64,000 bases of DNA from Carideicomes alvinocaridis (GTDB taxonomy: Bacteria > Pseudomonadota > Alphaproteobacteria > Rhodobacterales > Rhodobacteraceae). Positions within the stretch are counted from its first letter, which is position 1. Every line of letters begins with the position of its first letter. Shown piece by piece: positions 63,486 to 64,000 of this stretch. Position numbers and translations under genes: made by a program. The notes below the pieces were generated by a model. That model did not search any database, was not told the DNA's origin, and saw only the letters and a program-made list of their open reading frames with translations. The stretch covers positions 105,814 to 169,813 of the forward strand of contig SRJI02000004.1 in the NCBI GenBank assembly GCA_005473895.2, in the 5' to 3' direction.

Positions 63486-63905
63486 TCAGGGATCGCCGAG
63501 GTCCTTGGCCATGACAAGCGCGGCGGTCCGGCCGTCCCCCGGCCGCGCGTAGTAATCCGGCCGCTTGCCGACGACACGGTAGCCCGCAGCGGCATAGAGC
63601 GCCCGGGCCGGCGCATTGTCGGCCGCGACCTCGAGAAAGCTCTGCGCCGCGCCGCGGGCGCGGGCCAGCGATTCGTACTCGCGCAGCCGATCCCTTCCCC
63701 GCCCCTCGCGCTGATGCGCCGGGTCTGTGGCAAGCAGGAGAAGCTCCGCTTCTCCGGCCGCCGCCCGCCCGAGGGCAAAGCTCACCCCGTCTTCCGCGAG
63801 GAAGACCGCCGGATCGCCCAGCGACGCGGCGCATTGCGCCGCGCTCCAGGCCCGCGCGCCGCGCACGGCGCGGGCGTGGATCTCGGCCATTCTCTCGGGT
63901 GTCAC
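63486..63905 (-). CDS. rimI: RimI-like ribosomal protein S18 N-acetyltransferase
   Basis: This 139-residue GNAT protein would acetylate the N-terminus of ribosomal protein S18. Motif A is LLLLATDPAHQREGRGRDRLREY, followed by FLEVAADNAPARALYAAAGYRVVGKRPDYY, the RimI-type C-terminal motif. The start is GTG at 63905, overlapping the tsaB stop as GTGA; the tsaB-rimI order is conserved across bacteria and supports the assignment. The GRGRDRL loop is slightly unusual compared with GxGxxLL. Confidence 0.85.
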   Translation of the reverse strand: MTPERMAEIHARAVRGARAWSAAQCAASLGDPAVFLAEDGVSFALGRAAAGEAELLLLATDPAHQREGRGRDRLREYESLARARGAAQSFLEVAADNAPARALYAAAGYRVVGKRPDYYARPGDGRTAALVMAKDLGDP

Positions 63906-64000
63906 GGCAGCAGGACCGGCGGCGGCTCCGCCGCCGGCGCGGCATCGGCGGGCCGAATGTAGAGCGGCGCGGGCCGCGGCGCAGCCGCGGCATCCGCCGC
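63902..64000 (-). CDS. tsaB: tRNA threonylcarbamoyladenosine biosynthesis protein TsaB, 3' end
   Basis: Only the last 32 codons are inside the window; the gene continues past the right edge. The frame ends PLYIRPADAAPAAEPPPVLLP, which matches the typical PLYLRPADA ending of TsaB, a partner of TsaD in making the t6A modification of tRNA. The stop overlaps the rimI GTG by 4 bp. The assignment rests on this short tail and the conserved neighbourhood. Confidence 0.7.
   Translation of the reverse strand, partial: AADAAAAPRPAPLYIRPADAAPAAEPPPVLLP

Noticed and set aside
60818..63514. 898-codon open frame on the plus strand
   Set aside because: It is antisense to the ABC ATPase and BMP genes, whose motifs are complete on the minus strand.

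Overview
The window is high-GC alphaproteobacterial chromosome. Gene content and order point to the Rhodobacteraceae (Rhodobacter/Roseobacter lineage). The main evidence is ethylmalonyl-CoA pathway genes interleaved with a complete succinyl-CoA-to-oxaloacetate block of TCA genes, plus lysA followed by a TIGR02302 protein, ftsEX followed by plsC, and a TSUP permease paired with a TIGR02186 protein. I saw no rRNA, tRNA, CRISPR array, transposase, integrase or phage gene. Genes are closely packed, often with 4-bp ATGA or GTGA overlaps. The species cannot be named from the sequence alone.

Layout. 1-5.1 kb: M29 aminopeptidase, LpxR-like outer-membrane protein, Hint-domain protein and PAS protein, all on +. 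5.1-9 kb: a tlpA-type thioredoxin (-) divergent from argH, a small lipoprotein, a small membrane protein and lysA (+). 9-15.7 kb: the large TIGR02302 membrane protein, a zinc-ribbon membrane protein (-), then ftsE-ftsX-plsC-PPOX flavoprotein (+). 15.7-27.7 kb, all on -: mdh, sucC, sucD, sucA, sucB, cupin, glycosyltransferase, MAPEG protein, lpdA and a small secreted protein, listed in transcription order. 27.9-33.3 kb: TSUP permease, mcl2, nnrU-like gene, DUF1737 gene, mch, then sdhC-sdhD-sdhA. 35.1-39.0 kb: a glycan-modification cassette (GT4, pyruvyltransferase-like protein, sulfotransferase/FkbM methyltransferase fusion) lying between sdhA and sdhB. 39.1-42.3 kb: sdhB, a ZIP-type transporter and small genes. 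42.4-48.1 kb (-): acyl-CoA dehydrogenase, MaoC, acyl-CoA ligase, SDR and RecD-like helicase. 48.7-53.8 kb: ccr and a PlsB-like acyltransferase (-), then ecm (+). 53.8-64 kb: acylphosphatase and purine nucleoside phosphorylase (+), then a thioesterase, the TSUP/TIGR02186 pair, a BMP-type ABC nucleoside importer operon, rimI and the 3' end of tsaB (-).

How the genes work together. The window encodes all of 2-oxoglutarate to oxaloacetate: SucA/SucB/Lpd make succinyl-CoA, SucCD makes succinate and GTP or ATP, SdhABCD makes fumarate and reduces ubiquinone, and Mdh makes oxaloacetate. Fumarase is not here. Ccr, Ecm, Mch and Mcl2 are four steps of the ethylmalonyl-CoA pathway, which assimilates acetyl-CoA into glyoxylate, malate and succinyl-CoA, so its products enter the same TCA segment.

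The most notable signals are regulatory and structural. A perfect TGTGATCACA palindrome, paired with an exact 21-bp centre-to-centre spacing, lies upstream of both sucC and sdhC, and a single copy lies upstream of sdhB. This suggests one regulator for the succinyl-CoA/succinate segment. The sdhB copy overlaps the stop codon of the last cassette gene, which fits the cassette having been placed directly against the sdhB control region. Several families of short intergenic repeats are also present.
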